Shown here one piece after another: positions 29,144 to 39,900 of a stretch of DNA of 64,000 nt (positions within the stretch are counted from its first letter, which is position 1; each line of letters opens with the position of its first letter). The notes under the pieces are model-generated. The model was given only the letters and a program-made list of their open reading frames with translations, made no database searches and was not told the DNA's origin. The stretch comes from Type-B symbiont of Plautia stali (GTDB lineage Bacteria > Pseudomonadota > Gammaproteobacteria > Enterobacterales > Enterobacteriaceae), in NCBI GenBank assembly GCA_001485295.1, contig BBOA01000008.1, positions 57,580 through 121,579 on the forward strand, read 5' to 3'. Position numbers and translations under genes: made by a program.

Positions 29144-29161
29144 GTTGCAACTTTGTGCAAC
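29144..29161. promoter_or_regulatory. PutA operator boxes near putA
   Basis: GTTGCAAC (29144-29151) and TGCAAC (29156-29161) match the GTTGCA consensus bound by the PutA ribbon-helix-helix domain, in both orientations. They lie 55-75 bases upstream of the putA ATG. Confidence 0.6.
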
Positions 29162-29344
29162 CGTGTTAAGTGTGACCTGTGTAGCAGCTTTTTTAATGAT
29201 TAATTTGTTAACATCAAAAAAGACGGCACGGAGAAACGGAACTTGCTAAAATCATCAGAATCTCGCCAGAATGCAGAATGACGCGGCGCTAGCTCACTGC
29301 ATTTTTAGGGTTATCAGGAGTGTGACTGGCGGAACTGGAGCGAG

Positions 29345-29350
29345 TGCAAC
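29345..29350. promoter_or_regulatory. PutA operator box nearer putP
   Basis: TGCAAC, the complement of GTTGCA. E. coli has several such boxes across the put intergenic region; this is a third here. A six-base match alone is weak evidence, and position is what supports it. Confidence 0.4.
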
Positions 29351-29523
29351 CTGTTAGCAAAATTTAGCCATCCATTAACATGGTGAAATTCCTGTAATGC
29401 CTGTGTTCAATTTATTGTGTGCGCGTCGCGCCTTTCCGGCAGGATACCGCGCCTCAGGAAACCGCCTGAATCTGGGAAAAAAACCTGCCGCGTCGCTTCG
29501 TTCCGGCTATGCGTCAGCGTGCG

Positions 29524-29569
29524 GTTTCTCTCGGGGAATCAACTATGTTTCTCTCGGGGAATCAACTAT
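29524..29569. repeat. 23-bp tandem duplication in the putP leader
   Basis: GTTTCTCTCGGGGAATCAAC followed by TAT occurs twice in a row (29524-29546, 29547-29569), ending 20 bases before the putP ATG. It lies in the probable 5' leader. Confidence 0.95.
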
Positions 29570-29589
29570 AAAGTGGAGAGAAGAATGAA

Positions 29590-31074
29590 ATGAGTGTAAT
29601 CACACCGATGCTGGTGACTTTTGTAATTTATATCCTTGGAATGGTGCTTATAGGGTTTATTGCCTACCGTTCTACGAAAAACTTTGACGATTACATTCTC
29701 GGCGGACGCAGTCTAGGCAGCTTTGTGACGGCGCTCTCTGCGGGAGCGTCGGATATGAGCGGTTGGCTGCTGATGGGGCTGCCCGGCGCGATTTTTCTCT
29801 CTGGCATCTCGGAAAGCTGGATCGCCATCGGCCTGACTATCGGCGCTTGGCTTAACTGGAAAATCGTAGCGGGCCGTTTGCGCGTTCATACCGAGCATCA
29901 CGACAACGCCCTGACGCTGCCCGATTTCTTTACCAATCGCTTTGAAGATAAAAGCAAAATTCTGCGTGTTATCTCGGCGCTGGTGATCCTGATCTTCTTT
30001 ACCATCTACTGCGCGTCCGGCGTGGTGGCGGGCGCACGCCTGTTCGAGAGCACCTTCGGTATGAGCTATGAAACCGCGCTGTGGGCCGGCGCGGGGGCCA
30101 CCATCCTCTATACGCTGGTGGGCGGCTTCTTGGCGGTGAGCTGGACCGACACCGTGCAGGCGAGCCTGATGATTTTCGCCTTGATCCTGACGCCGGTTGT
30201 CGTGATCGTCGCTGTCGGCGGGCTGAACGATTCGCTGGCAGTGATCGAAGCGAAGAGCATTGAAAACCTCAATATGCTGAAAGGAATCAACTTCGTCGCA
30301 GTGATTTCGCTACTTGGCTGGGGACTCGGCTATTTCGGCCAGCCACATATTCTGGCGCGCTTTATGGCGGCGGATTCGCACCGTTCTATCCACACCGCGC
30401 GCCGGATTAGCATGGCGTGGATGGTGTTCTGCTTGGCAGGCGCGGTAGCGGTCGGCTTCTTCGGCATCGCCTATTTCCAGAGCCACCCAGAGCAGGCAGC
30501 GAACGTCAATGGCAACAGCGAGCGCGTATTTATCGAACTGGCGCGCATTCTGTTCAACCCGTGGATCGCCGGCATTTTGCTCTCGGCCGTTCTGGCGGCG
30601 GTGATGTCAACCCTGAGCTGCCAGCTGCTGGTCTGCTCCAGCGCGCTGACGGAAGATCTCTACAAAGGCTTCCTGCGTAAAAACGCCAGCCAGAAAGAGC
30701 TGGTGTGGTTCGGCCGCGCGATGGTGCTGCTGGTGGCGCTGGTCGCTATTGCGCTCGCCTCTAACCCCGACAACCGCGTGCTGGGTCTGGTGAGTTACGC
30801 TTGGGCCGGTTTCGGCGCGGCCTTCGGCCCGGTGGTGCTGTTCGGCGTCTGCTGGAAACGCATGACGCGCAACGGCGCGCTGGCGGGCATGGTGATCGGC
30901 GCGGCGACGGTACTGATCTGGAAACAGTACGGCTGGCTGGATCTCTACGAGATTATCCCGGGCTTCGCCTTCGCCAGCATCGCTATCGTGCTTTTCAGCC
31001 AGCTGGGCCGCGCGCCGTCCGCCGCCGCGCAGCAGCGCTTCGACGCCGCTGAGGCTGAGTACCTAGCGGAATAA
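29590..31074 (+). CDS. putP: Sodium/proline symporter PutP
   Basis: PutP takes up proline with sodium. It has 494 residues (502 in E. coli) in about 13 membrane helices. Key residues Asp55 and Ser57 are in SAGASDMSGWLLMGLPG; the later signature AAVMSTLSCQLLVCSSALTE is present. The GGAGAG site lies just before an ATG chosen by similarity (MSVITPMLVTFVIY). It is divergent from putA, its pathway partner. Confidence 0.97.
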   Translation: MSVITPMLVTFVIYILGMVLIGFIAYRSTKNFDDYILGGRSLGSFVTALSAGASDMSGWLLMGLPGAIFLSGISESWIAIGLTIGAWLNWKIVAGRLRVHTEHHDNALTLPDFFTNRFEDKSKILRVISALVILIFFTIYCASGVVAGARLFESTFGMSYETALWAGAGATILYTLVGGFLAVSWTDTVQASLMIFALILTPVVVIVAVGGLNDSLAVIEAKSIENLNMLKGINFVAVISLLGWGLGYFGQPHILARFMAADSHRSIHTARRISMAWMVFCLAGAVAVGFFGIAYFQSHPEQAANVNGNSERVFIELARILFNPWIAGILLSAVLAAVMSTLSCQLLVCSSALTEDLYKGFLRKNASQKELVWFGRAMVLLVALVAIALASNPDNRVLGLVSYAWAGFGAAFGPVVLFGVCWKRMTRNGALAGMVIGAATVLIWKQYGWLDLYEIIPGFAFASIAIVLFSQLGRAPSAAAQQRFDAAEAEYLAE

Positions 31075-31085
31075 TTGATTACAAC

Positions 31086-31124
31086 AAAAAAGCCCGCTTT
31101 CATCACGAAAGCGGGCTTTTTTTC
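31086..31124 (+). terminator. putP terminator
   Basis: AAAAAAGCCCGCTTTC ATCAC GAAAGCGGGCTTTTTTT: strong stem with T-run, just after the putP stop. Confidence 0.92.
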
Positions 31125-31177
31125 ATCTGCTGCCAAGCAGTAAATAATTTCGGAGGATTACTTGTTTTTTCTCCCGC

Positions 31178-31196
31178 GATAACGATAATGGGTATC
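31178..31196 (+). promoter_or_regulatory. Fur box upstream of efeUOB
   Basis: GATAACGATAATGGGTATC agrees with the Fur consensus GATAATGATAATCATTATC at 15 of 19 positions. It is 61 bases before the efeU ATG. It predicts iron repression of the operon. Confidence 0.8.
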
Positions 31197-31257
31197 GTTC
31201 GCATTTTATCTAACTTTTACCTGCGATTGACGATGCTTAACATTCCAGAGGTAAGCT

Positions 31258-32091
31258 ATGTTTGTTCCCTTTCTTATCATGATGCGAGAAGGCCTCGAAG
31301 CGGCGCTTATCGTCAGCCTGATTGCCAGTTACCTGAAGCGCACCGGGCGTAGCCAGTGGTTTCCCGCACTCTGGGCGGGCGTATTTATCGCCGCTGTGCT
31401 CTGCTTGGCTCTCGGTATTTTCATTAACCAAACCACCGGTGAGTTTCCGCAGAAACAGCAGGAGCTGTTTGAGGGCGTCGTCGCCGTGGTGGCGGTGACT
31501 ATCCTGACTTCAATGGTGTTCTGGATGCGTAAAGTAGCGCGCAATATGCGCTTGGCGCTGGAGCAGGCGATCGATCAGGCATTAAACCGATCGGGACACG
31601 GCGGGCTGGCGCTTGTGCTGATGGTGTTTCTCGCCGTAGCGCGAGAAGGGCTGGAGTCGGTATTATTTCTGCTGGCCGCCTTTACTCAGGATGTCGGCTA
31701 CGCGCCGCCTGTCGGCGCCGTGCTGGGGCTGGCGACCGCCGTGGCGCTGGGCATGCTGCTCTACTGGGGCGGTGTGCGTCTCAATATGGCGCACTTCTTT
31801 CGCTGGAGCAGCCTGTTCATTTTGTTTGTCGCCGCCGGGCTGGCTGCGGGTGCGATCCGCGCTTTCCACGAGGCGGGGCTCTGGAACCATTTTCAAACTG
31901 TCGCTTTCGATCTGAGCAGCGTGCTCTCCATCCATTCGTTGGCGGGCACTCTGCTTGAGGGCGTGCTGGGCTATCAGGAGACGCCGAGCGTTAGCGAGGT
32001 GGCGGTCTATTGCCTATATCTGATCCCAGCGCTATTGCTATTTTTACTGCCGGCGCGTCCGGCGCGACAACTCTCGACTAAACAGGGATAA
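31258..32091 (+). CDS. efeU: Ferrous iron permease EfeU
   Basis: EfeU is the Ftr1-like membrane permease of the acid-active EfeUOB iron uptake system. It has 277 residues and seven predicted helices. It carries two REGLE motifs (residues 10-14 and 129-133), thought to bind iron. E. coli K-12 efeU has a frameshift; here the frame is whole. efeO follows 4 bases after the stop. The Fur box upstream indicates iron control. Confidence 0.95.
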   Translation: MFVPFLIMMREGLEAALIVSLIASYLKRTGRSQWFPALWAGVFIAAVLCLALGIFINQTTGEFPQKQQELFEGVVAVVAVTILTSMVFWMRKVARNMRLALEQAIDQALNRSGHGGLALVLMVFLAVAREGLESVLFLLAAFTQDVGYAPPVGAVLGLATAVALGMLLYWGGVRLNMAHFFRWSSLFILFVAAGLAAGAIRAFHEAGLWNHFQTVAFDLSSVLSIHSLAGTLLEGVLGYQETPSVSEVAVYCLYLIPALLLFLLPARPARQLSTKQG

Positions 32092-32095
32092 CTTT

Positions 32096-33217
32096 ATGAT
32101 GATTCGCTTTCGCCGCAAAACCGTGCTGGCCTCTTTACTGGCGCTGTCAGGCGCCGCCGCGGCGGCCGATATTCCTCAGGTTCAGGTCAGCGTGACGGAT
32201 ACGCAGTGCGAACCGATGCAGCTCACCGTTAAGGCAGGCAAAACCCAGTTTTTGATTAAAAACAACAGCCAGAAAGCACTGGAATGGGAGATCCTGAAAG
32301 GCGTGCTGGTGGTGGAGGAGCGCGAGAATATCGCACCGGGCTTCAGCCAGAAGCTGACAGCCAACCTTGAAGCGGGCGAATATGAGATGACCTGCGGCCT
32401 GCTTAGCAATCCCAAGGGCAAACTGATTGTGGAGGGCGATGCCTCGCCAGCCGAGAAGGGCGGCAAGCCGGACGTACTGGCGCTTGCCGGCCCGATTACC
32501 GCCTATAAAGCCTATGTGACGCAGGAGGTGGCGCAGCTGGTCGCTAGCACTGAAGCCTTTACCCATGCGGTGAAGGCGGGCGATCTGGCGAAAGCACGCT
32601 CGCTCTATGCGCCGACGCGGCAGCACTATGAGCGCATCGAGCCGATCGCCGAACTCTTCTCTGATCTGGACGGCAGTATCGACGCGCGCGAAGACTACTA
32701 CGAGAGGAAAGCGGAAGATCCAAAATTCACCGGCTTCCACCGTCTGGAGAAGGCGCTGTTCAGCGACAACAGTACCAACGGCATGGGAGGCTACGCTACT
32801 CAGCTCAACCGCGACGTAAAGGATTTGCAGACCCGCATCAGTGAGCTGGCGTTCCCGCCAGTGAAAGTAGTTGGCGGCGTGGCAGGCCTGATTGAAGAGG
32901 TCGCCTCCAGCAAGATTTCTGGCGAAGAGGATCGCTACAGCCGCACTGACCTGTGGGATTTCCAGGCGAACATCGATGGCGCGCAAAAGATTATCGATCT
33001 GCTGCGCCCGCAACTGCAGCAGGCAAATCCGCAACTATTGGCGAAGGTGGACGCCAACTTTAAGAAAGTCGACGCCATCCTCAGCAAATACCGCACGGAC
33101 GAGGGCTTTACCTCCTATGAGAAGCTTACCAGCGCGGATCGCAATGCGTTGAAGGGACCGATTACTGCGCTGGCGGAAGATCTCTCTTTGCTGCGTGGAA
33201 CCTTAGGTCTCGATTAG
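32096..33217 (+). CDS. efeO: EfeO periplasmic iron-uptake component
   Basis: EfeO has a signal peptide (about 1-25, ending GAAAAADIP), an N-terminal cupredoxin-like domain (about 27-120, with [15 protein letters not shown]) and a C-terminal M75/imelysin-type domain (about 135-373). The latter includes [20 protein letters not shown] and [10 protein letters not shown], which carry the HxxE-type metal-binding residues. It has 373 residues, as usual. The stop is TAG, with efeB starting 2 bases later. Confidence 0.94.
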   Translation: MMIRFRRKTVLASLLALSGAAAAADIPQVQVSVTDTQCEPMQLTVKAGKTQFLIKNNSQKALEWEILKGVLVVEERENIAPGFSQKLTANLEAGEYEMTCGLLSNPKGKLIVEGDASPAEKGGKPDVLALAGPITAYKAYVTQEVAQLVASTEAFTHAVKAGDLAKARSLYAPTRQHYERIEPIAELFSDLDGSIDAREDYYERKAEDPKFTGFHRLEKALFSDNSTNGMGGYATQLNRDVKDLQTRISELAFPPVKVVGGVAGLIEEVASSKISGEEDRYSRTDLWDFQANIDGAQKIIDLLRPQLQQANPQLLAKVDANFKKVDAILSKYRTDEGFTSYEKLTSADRNALKGPITALAEDLSLLRGTLGLD

Positions 33218-33218
33218 G

Positions 33219-34493
33219 ATGAGTCGTCAACACAATGAGGTGCAGCCCGCACGGCGGCGCCTGTTAAAAGATCTAGGACTGCTCGGCGGCGCTGCCGCTC
33301 TGAGTGGCAGCTGCCCGTTTCATGCGGCGGGCGACAGCTTCTCTCCCGGCACAGTTGCGCCCGACGCGCGGCGCCAAGTGCAACTCTTCTATGGCCAGCA
33401 TCAGGCAGGCATTATCACGCCGCCGCAGGCGTCGATGATGCTGGTCGCCTTTGATATTCTGGCCAGCGATAAAGCCGAGCTGACGCGCCTGTTTCAGATA
33501 TTGACCGCGCGCATCGCCTTTTTAACGACTGGCGGACCCGCACCGGCGGTGAGCAATCCACAGCTGCCGCCAATGGATTCCGGTATTCTTGGTGCAGAGA
33601 TCGCGCCGGACGACCTGACCATTACGGTGTCGGTGGGCGAGACGCTGTTTGACGATCGCTTCGGCCTACGGGCGTTGAAGCCGAAAAAGCTACAAAGCAT
33701 GACGCGCTTTTCCAACGATTCGCTGGATGCCGCCCAATGCCACGGCGATCTGCTGCTGCAGATTTGTGCTAACACGCAGGACACGGTGATCCATGCGCTG
33801 CGCGATATCGTCAAGCACACGCCCGATCTGCTGGGCGTGTGCTGGCGGCGCGAAGGGTTTATCGCCGCCCACGCCGCGTGTAGTCATGGAAAGGAGACGC
33901 CGATCAATCTGCTAGGCTTCAAAGACGGCACGGCGAATCCCGATATCCAGGATACGCCGCTAATGGATAAGCTGCTCTGGGTGACGGCCGATCAGGATGA
34001 GCCGGTATGGGCGCGTAACGGCTGCTACCAAGCGGCGCGTATTATCCGTTTTCGCGTGGAGATGTGGGATCGCGCGCCGCTGAGCGAGCAGCAGGCTATC
34101 TTTGGCCGCGATAAGCTGAGTGGTGCGCCACTGGGCATGCAGCACGAGCATGACGTGCCTGACTATGCGAAGGATCCTAACGGCGAGGTGATCGCTCTGG
34201 ACGCGCATATTCGTCTGGCGAATCCGCGCACCCGCGAGACCGAAAGCAGTTTGATGCTGCGTCGCGGATACAGCTACTCGGCGGGCACTACCGCATCGGG
34301 TCAGCTCGATATGGGCCTGCTCTTCGTCTGCTATCAGCACGATCTGGAAAAGGGCTTTATCACCGTGCAAAAACGCCTTAATGGCGAAGCGCTGGAGGAG
34401 TACGTGCGTCCCGTCGGCGGCGGCTATTTCTTTGTGTTACCGGGCGTTGTGGACGTTCATCACTATCTGGCACAGCCGCTGCTGGAAGCTTGA
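33219..34493 (+). CDS. efeB: EfeB deferrochelatase / DyP-type peroxidase
   Basis: EfeB is a haem DyP peroxidase exported by the Tat system. It has 424 residues. The Tat signal contains [10 protein letters not shown] followed by a hydrophobic run. The DyP signature GFKDGTANP near residue 232 and a haem-region [13 protein letters not shown] segment are present. It closes the efeUOB operon. Confidence 0.95.
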   Translation: MSRQHNEVQPARRRLLKDLGLLGGAAALSGSCPFHAAGDSFSPGTVAPDARRQVQLFYGQHQAGIITPPQASMMLVAFDILASDKAELTRLFQILTARIAFLTTGGPAPAVSNPQLPPMDSGILGAEIAPDDLTITVSVGETLFDDRFGLRALKPKKLQSMTRFSNDSLDAAQCHGDLLLQICANTQDTVIHALRDIVKHTPDLLGVCWRREGFIAAHAACSHGKETPINLLGFKDGTANPDIQDTPLMDKLLWVTADQDEPVWARNGCYQAARIIRFRVEMWDRAPLSEQQAIFGRDKLSGAPLGMQHEHDVPDYAKDPNGEVIALDAHIRLANPRTRETESSLMLRRGYSYSAGTTASGQLDMGLLFVCYQHDLEKGFITVQKRLNGEALEEYVRPVGGGYFFVLPGVVDVHHYLAQPLLEA

Positions 34494-34500
34494 CACGCCT

Positions 34501-34528
34501 GCACCGCTGTTGCAGCGGTGCGCTTTTA
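34501..34528 (+). terminator. efeB terminator
   Basis: GCACCGCT GTTGC AGCGGTGC followed by GCTTTT, directly after the efeB stop. Confidence 0.75.
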
Positions 34529-34859
34529 ACTGGCATAACAAATTTATGGTTAACCATCCGTTAAACGTAACTGATTAATTTTAAATAAAAATAGTGTCGT
34601 GCCTTGCCCGCTTTCACACCCATTTCTGATTTCTGCGGCCGCTGGCAAAATAATGTTGCCAACTTTGTTAAAATTAGTAAAATTTAATGAATAAGCGTGT
34701 CGTATTGCAGACTGGACTGGAGTCGTGCATGATAAGGTCCTTTACAGGAACAGGACAGACAGCTTTACCTTAGTTTTCACATTCCTCAGTGAGGGCTAGC
34801 GCGGCCTTCGACAGCATTCTCTTCTTTATTAACTTGTATTTTCACTTCCGATTTTACCG
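34529..34859. other. Intergenic, nothing recognised
   Basis: 331 bases between efeB and the phoH remnant, AT-rich in the first half. I see no coding frame matching PhoH's N-terminal part and no RNA feature; the deleted part of phoH lay here. Confidence 0.5.
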
Positions 34860-35033
34860 GTGTACAGCTGCGCTTTGCCCGCTGGAGTACCTTTTGGTCT
34901 CGCGGACGCGCTAGCGCGGTTCGAATTCGAAGAGGACGAGATGGTCAGCATTGTACGCGTGAGCAAAGATGAGTGCGTGCGCTCGACGCTGTGTCAGCGT
35001 ACGCTGCATGCGTATAGTGCCTGTGTAGCGAGC
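34860..35033 (+). pseudogene. phoH: phoH ATPase, C-terminal remnant
   Basis: An open frame reads LPAGVPFGLADALARFEFEE and then DEMVSIVRVSKDECVRSTLC, ending QRTLHAYSA. This matches the last ~55 residues of the E. coli phosphate-starvation protein PhoH. The P-loop ATPase core is gone. The frame now runs into the terminator. In E. coli phoH also follows efeB. Confidence 0.85.
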
Positions 35034-35060
35034 AAAACCCGGCTTACGCCGGGTTTTTTA
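35034..35060 (+). terminator. phoH terminator
   Basis: AAAACCCGGC TTAC GCCGGGTTTTTTA stem and T-run, retained after the phoH remnant. Confidence 0.85.
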
Positions 35061-35156
35061 TAGACAGCGGAGCCTGTGCGGGCGCTGTCCAATGGACTGC
35101 GCCCGTTGTCGAACCCGGCGGGGGTTCTCATTCTCCTCTCATCAAGGGATATAAAC

Positions 35157-35187
35157 AAAAAAAGCCTGAACGTAAGTTCAGGCTTTT
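35157..35187 (-). terminator. tRNA-Ser terminator
   Basis: On the minus strand AAGCCTGAA CTTACG TTCAGGCTT is followed by seven T, 12 bases past the tRNA 3' end. Confidence 0.88.
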
Positions 35188-35198
35188 CTCTAAAATTA

Positions 35199-35286
35199 TG
35201 GCGGTGAGGGGGGGATTTGAACCCCCGATACGTTGCCGTATACACACTTTCCAGGCGTGCTCCTTCAGCCACTCGGACACCTCACC
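35199..35286 (-). tRNA. serX: tRNA-Ser(GGA)
   Basis: 88 bases including encoded CCA. Acceptor GGTGAGG pairs with CCTCACC; anticodon loop CTGGAAAG gives anticodon GGA; a long variable arm (TGTATACGGCAACGTATC region) marks a class II serine tRNA; the T-arm GGGGGTTCAAATCCCCC is intact. It reads UCC and UCU codons. It has its own promoter and terminator. Confidence 0.97.
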
Positions 35287-35326
35287 ACGTTTTTTCAGCT
35301 GACCGTTGCTGGGTCAACGGGGCGTT

Positions 35327-35355
35327 AATATATGGAGCCGCCCCAAAAGGGTCAA
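35327..35355 (-). promoter_or_regulatory. tRNA-Ser promoter
   Basis: On the minus strand -35 TTGACC, 17-base spacer, -10 TATATT, then a GC-rich AACGCCCCG discriminator typical of stringently controlled stable RNA promoters. Confidence 0.75.
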
Positions 35356-35533
35356 GCACTATTTTTCTATCCGCTTAAGCTCTGTTCGAATCGTTTTATC
35401 TCTGTGCATCTCGCTCAGATTGTTATCAAAAGGAAATCCCGCAGTCACAAAAATACTATCGAAGCATTACAGACTTAACCCATGAAACTTCTAGTAAATT
35501 ATTTTTAATAAAGGAATAAAAAAGGAATACAAG

Positions 35534-36890
35534 ATGAAACCGATGCGCCTCTTTGCCTTTTCGCTAATCGCCTCGCTGGTCAGTCTCTCTGTGAATGCCG
35601 AGACCGCCACATACTCGCGCGCCGCGACCGGCGATATCACTAAGCACGGCGGCGCGTATGGCCTCACCGGCGAGCAGACTGAGGCGCTGATGTCGCTGCG
35701 CAACAGCACGGCGTGCTGATTGGCAACGGCATGGATGATTCTGAGATCACCGCCTCTCGTCACCTAACAGAAAGTGCAGGCGGCTTTTTTAAAGGGCTGG
35801 ACACGCTGCCGCTCACCGGCCAGTACACTCACTACTCGCTCGACAAGAAAACCCATAAGCCTGATTAAGTAACCGATTTCGCCGTCTCCGCTACCGCGTG
35901 AGCCACCAGTACTAAGAGCTATAACGGCGCTATCGGCGTCGACGTTAACGGCAAGGATAAGCAAACCTTGGTGGAGCTCGCCAAAGCCCCAGGCAAAGCG
36001 ACCGGCAACGTCTCGACGGCGGAGCTACAGGACGCCACGCCCGCCGCGCTGGTCGCGCATGTCACCAGACGTAAATGCTACGGCCCGGAGAGAATCAGCA
36101 AGCTTGTGCGCCAGCAACGCGCTGGAGCAGGGCGGCAAAGGCTCGATCAGCGAACAGATCCTGCAAACCCGCGCTGACGTGGTGCTGGGCGGCGACGCGA
36201 AATCCTTTAATGAGCTGGCGAAAGCGAGCGACTATCATGGCAAAACACTGCGTGAACAGGCGCAGGCGCGCGGCTATCAGTTGGTGAGCGACTAGCAAGG
36301 ACTGACCACGGTGACGGCGGCGAATAACGATAAGCCGTTGCTCGGCCTGTTTGCCGACGGCAATATGCCGGTTCGCTGGAAAGGGCCGAAGGCGAGCCAT
36401 CATGGCAACATTGATCAAGCGGCGGTGACCTGCGAGGTCAATAAAGATGGTCCGGGCGCCACTCCGACGCTGGCGCAGATGATTACCAAAGCGATTGATC
36501 TGCTTAAAACCAACCCGAACGGTTTTTTTCTGCAGGTAGAAGGCGCGTCGATCGACAAAGAGGATCATGCGGCGAAACTGTGGATCTTGACGAAGCGGTG
36601 CAGCAGGTGCTCACCTTCGCGCTTGAATAGGGCAATACGCTGGTGTAACGGCGCGGATCATGCGCACAGCAGCCAGATTATCGCCAACGGCAGCAAAGCC
36701 GCTGAATACTTAAAGACGGCGCGGTGATGACCATCAGCTATGGCAATTCGGATACGGGTTCGCAAGGGCATACCGGCATGCTGCTACGTATCACGGCCTA
36801 AGGTCCCTATGCGGCTAAAGGGGTGGGACTGACCGATCAGACCGATCTCTTCTCTTCTTTACATTGCGTAGTGCGATGGCGCTGAAGTAA
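35534..36890 (+). pseudogene. phoA: phoA alkaline phosphatase, disrupted
   Basis: A signal peptide (MKPMRLFAFSLIASLVSL) and AATGDITKHGGAYGLTGEQT begin PhoA. The frame is then lost by a deletion before [11 protein letters not shown]. Many stretches are readable in all three frames: [94 protein letters not shown], and VGLTDQTDLF at the end. At least six indels or stops are present. The catalytic serine region is altered. Confidence 0.93.
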
Positions 36891-36909
36891 GGGAGACGTT
36901 ATCGCAACA

Positions 36910-39900
36910 CTAAACGCGGTTTTCGCGCAGCTGGGCCATAAAGCTCTGCACCCACTCCATCCGTAGCTTGCGTTCCGCCAGATCGTGCGTGAAGCGCAAA
37001 CGGGTCGGGCCGTCGAGTTTCCACTGCTGCGGATTCTTCTGCAGCAGGCTAACCAACCAGCCGGGATCGACGCTGTTATGCGGCGCGAAATTAAAGAAGC
37101 CGCCTTTATCGCTTACTTCGACCTTACGGATGCCGAGACTGCGCGCCACCAGCCGCAGGGCCGCGATGTCGAGCAGATTACGTGCCGGGTCGGGCAAGAC
37201 GCCGAAGCGGTCGACCATCTCGACCTTTAGCTCCTGCAGCTCCTCTTCGCTGTCGGCGCTGGCGATGTGCTTATAGAGCGACAGGCGCGTATTGACGTCG
37301 GGGATAAACTCCTCCGGCAGCAGAGCGGGCATACGCAGCTCGATCTCGGTCTGATTGCTGGTGAGATCTTGCAGCGACGGCTCGCGCCCTGCCTTCAGCG
37401 CATCCACCGCGTTTTCCAGCAGCTCCATATAAAGCGAGAAGCCCAGCGTTTCCATCTGGCCGCTCTGCTCCTTGCCGAGCAGCTCGCCCGCGCCGCGGAT
37501 CTCCAGATCGTGCGTCGCCAGTGCAAAGCCCGTGCCGAGCTGCTCCAGCGAGGCGATCGCCTCTAGGCGCTTTTGCGCGTCGCTGGTCACCGCCTTAGGA
37601 TGCGGCGTCAGCAGCCAGGCGTAGGCTTGGTGGTGCGAACGCCCGACGCGGCCTCGCAGCTGATGCAGCTGCGCCAGACCGAAGTGGTCGGCGTGCTCGA
37701 TGATAATGGTGTTGGCGGTTGGAATATCGATGCCGGTTTCAATGATAGTGGTGCAGACCAGCACGTTGAAACGCTGGTAGTGGAAGTCGTTCATCACCCG
37801 TTCAAGATCACGCTCGTGCATCTGACCGTGGCCGATGGCGATGCGCGCTTCCGGCACCAGCTCTTCCAGCTGCTGCGCCGCTTTCTCGATGTTTTCGACG
37901 TCGTTGTAGAGATAGTAGACCTGACCGCCGCGCAGCACTTCGCGCAGGATCGCCTCACGCACCACTAGGTTGTCGTACTCGCGCACAAAAGTCTTTACCG
38001 CCAGACGACGCGCGGGCGGCGTAGCGATAATCGACAGATCGCGCATGCCGCTTATCGCCATATTCAGGGTGCGCGGGATCGGCGTAGCGGTCAGCGTCAG
38101 GATATCGACGGCGGCGCGCACCGCCTTGATGCGCTCTTTATGGCGCACGCCGAAACGGTGCTCTTCGTCGATGATCAGCAGCCCTAAATCTTGCCACTTC
38201 AGATCGCTCATCAGCAGCTTATGGGTGCCGATCAGGATATCGATCTTGCCTTCGCTCGTTGCCTGCAGCACCTGCGTCTGCTCTTTAGCGCTGCGGAAGC
38301 GCGACAGCATCTCAATACGCACTGGCCAGTTGGCGAAGCGATCGCAGAAGTTGTCGTAGTGCTGCTGCGCCAGTAGCGTGGTCGGCACCAGCACCGCTAC
38401 CTGCTTATGGTTCTCAACCGCGAGGAACGCCGCGCGCATTGCCACTTCGGTTTTGCCGAAGCCAACATCGCCGCACACCAGACGATCCATCGCCAGCGGC
38501 TGGCACATGTCGCTCAGCACCGCGTTGATCGCCTGCGCCTGATCCGACGTGGTTTCGAACGGGAAACTCTCGCAGAACAGCTGATACTGTTCGCGATCAT
38601 GCTTAAAGGCGTAGCCCACTTTGGCCGCGCGCTGGGCGTAGATATCCAGCATCTCGGCGGCGACGTCACGCACTTTCTCCGCCGCTTTCTGGCGCGCACG
38701 TGTCCAAGCGTCACTGCCCAGCTTGTGCAGCGGCGCGTTTTCATCCTTGCCGCCGGTGTAGCGGCTGATCAGATGCAGTGACGACACCGGCACGTAGAGT
38801 TTAGCGTCGTTAGCGTAGGAGAGCATCAGATACTCCGCCATAATTCCGCCCGCTTCCAGCGTGGTCAGACCGATATAGCGGCCAACGCCGTGCTCCAAGT
38901 GTACCACCGGCTGACCGGGCGTCAGCTCGGCTAGGTTGCGGATCAGAATATCGGGATTGATGGTGCGGCGCGTATCCTGGCGGCGACGGCTGACGCGTTC
39001 GCCTATCAGATCGCTTTCGCAGATTAGCGCGCGGTCGCGCAGCGTATCGACAAAGCCGCGTTCGCTGGCGCCGATCATCAGGGTAAAGCGTTCGCTGTTC
39101 GCTTCATCGAAGCGGCGCACCGTTCGCGGGCGCAGCTTGATGCGCGCCAGCAGCTCCTGCAAACTTTCGCGGCGGCCCTCGCTCTCTACCGAGAAGGTGG
39201 CATGGCCGCTGAAGCCATCTAGGAACTGGCGCAGCGGATCGAGCGACGTTTTGGCCTGCGCCTGCACGGCGATATCCGGCAGCGGCTGATAGCCAAGGTT
39301 GGTATTGACTGCTTTTTCCGGCAGCGCCTCGTTGCTCATTTGCACGCGCGGCCAGTGTTTCAGCTCGCTTAGCAGCGCGTCGGGGCGCAGCCACAGCGTA
39401 GTCGGCGTCAGCAGCGGACGCATCGGATCGACGCGGTGGTTCTCGTAGCGCGCCTCCACATCTTGCCAGAAACGCTCCGCGCCGCTGCTGAGGTCGCCGG
39501 AGTTTACAATCAGCGTATTGTCGGGCAGATAGCTGAACAGCGGCCGCAGGTCCTCTTCGAAAAAGAGCGACTGCCAGTATTCGATCCCTGCGGGCAGCGC
39601 GCCTTTGCTTACCTGCTGATAGATATGCTCCGGTTCGCGGTGCACGTCGAATAGCTCACGCCAGCGGGTGCGGAACAGCTCGATCGCCGCTTTGTCGGTA
39701 GGAAACTCATGGGCCGGCAGCAGATTGATCGCCGGCACTGCTTCCAGCGTGTGCTGGCTGTCGACGTCGAACAGCCACAGGCTGTCGATCTCATCGTCGA
39801 AAAAGTCGATGCGGTAGGGCTGCTCACTGCCCATCGGGAAGAGATCGAGCAGCGCGCCGCGCGTAGCGTACTCACCATGCTCCATCACCTGGTCGACGTG

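Larger units (their letters stand above)
29089..29589. other. putA-putP divergent control region
   Basis: This gap of 501 bases between divergent putA and putP holds the PutA boxes given separately and a 23-bp tandem duplication near putP. A small open frame at 29397-29588 lacks an RBS and family features, so I do not call it a gene. Confidence 0.7.

Noticed and set aside
29397..29588. Possible leader peptide or small gene just before putP.
   Set aside because: No Shine-Dalgarno site, unremarkable composition, includes the 23-bp duplication, and no matching family known to me.
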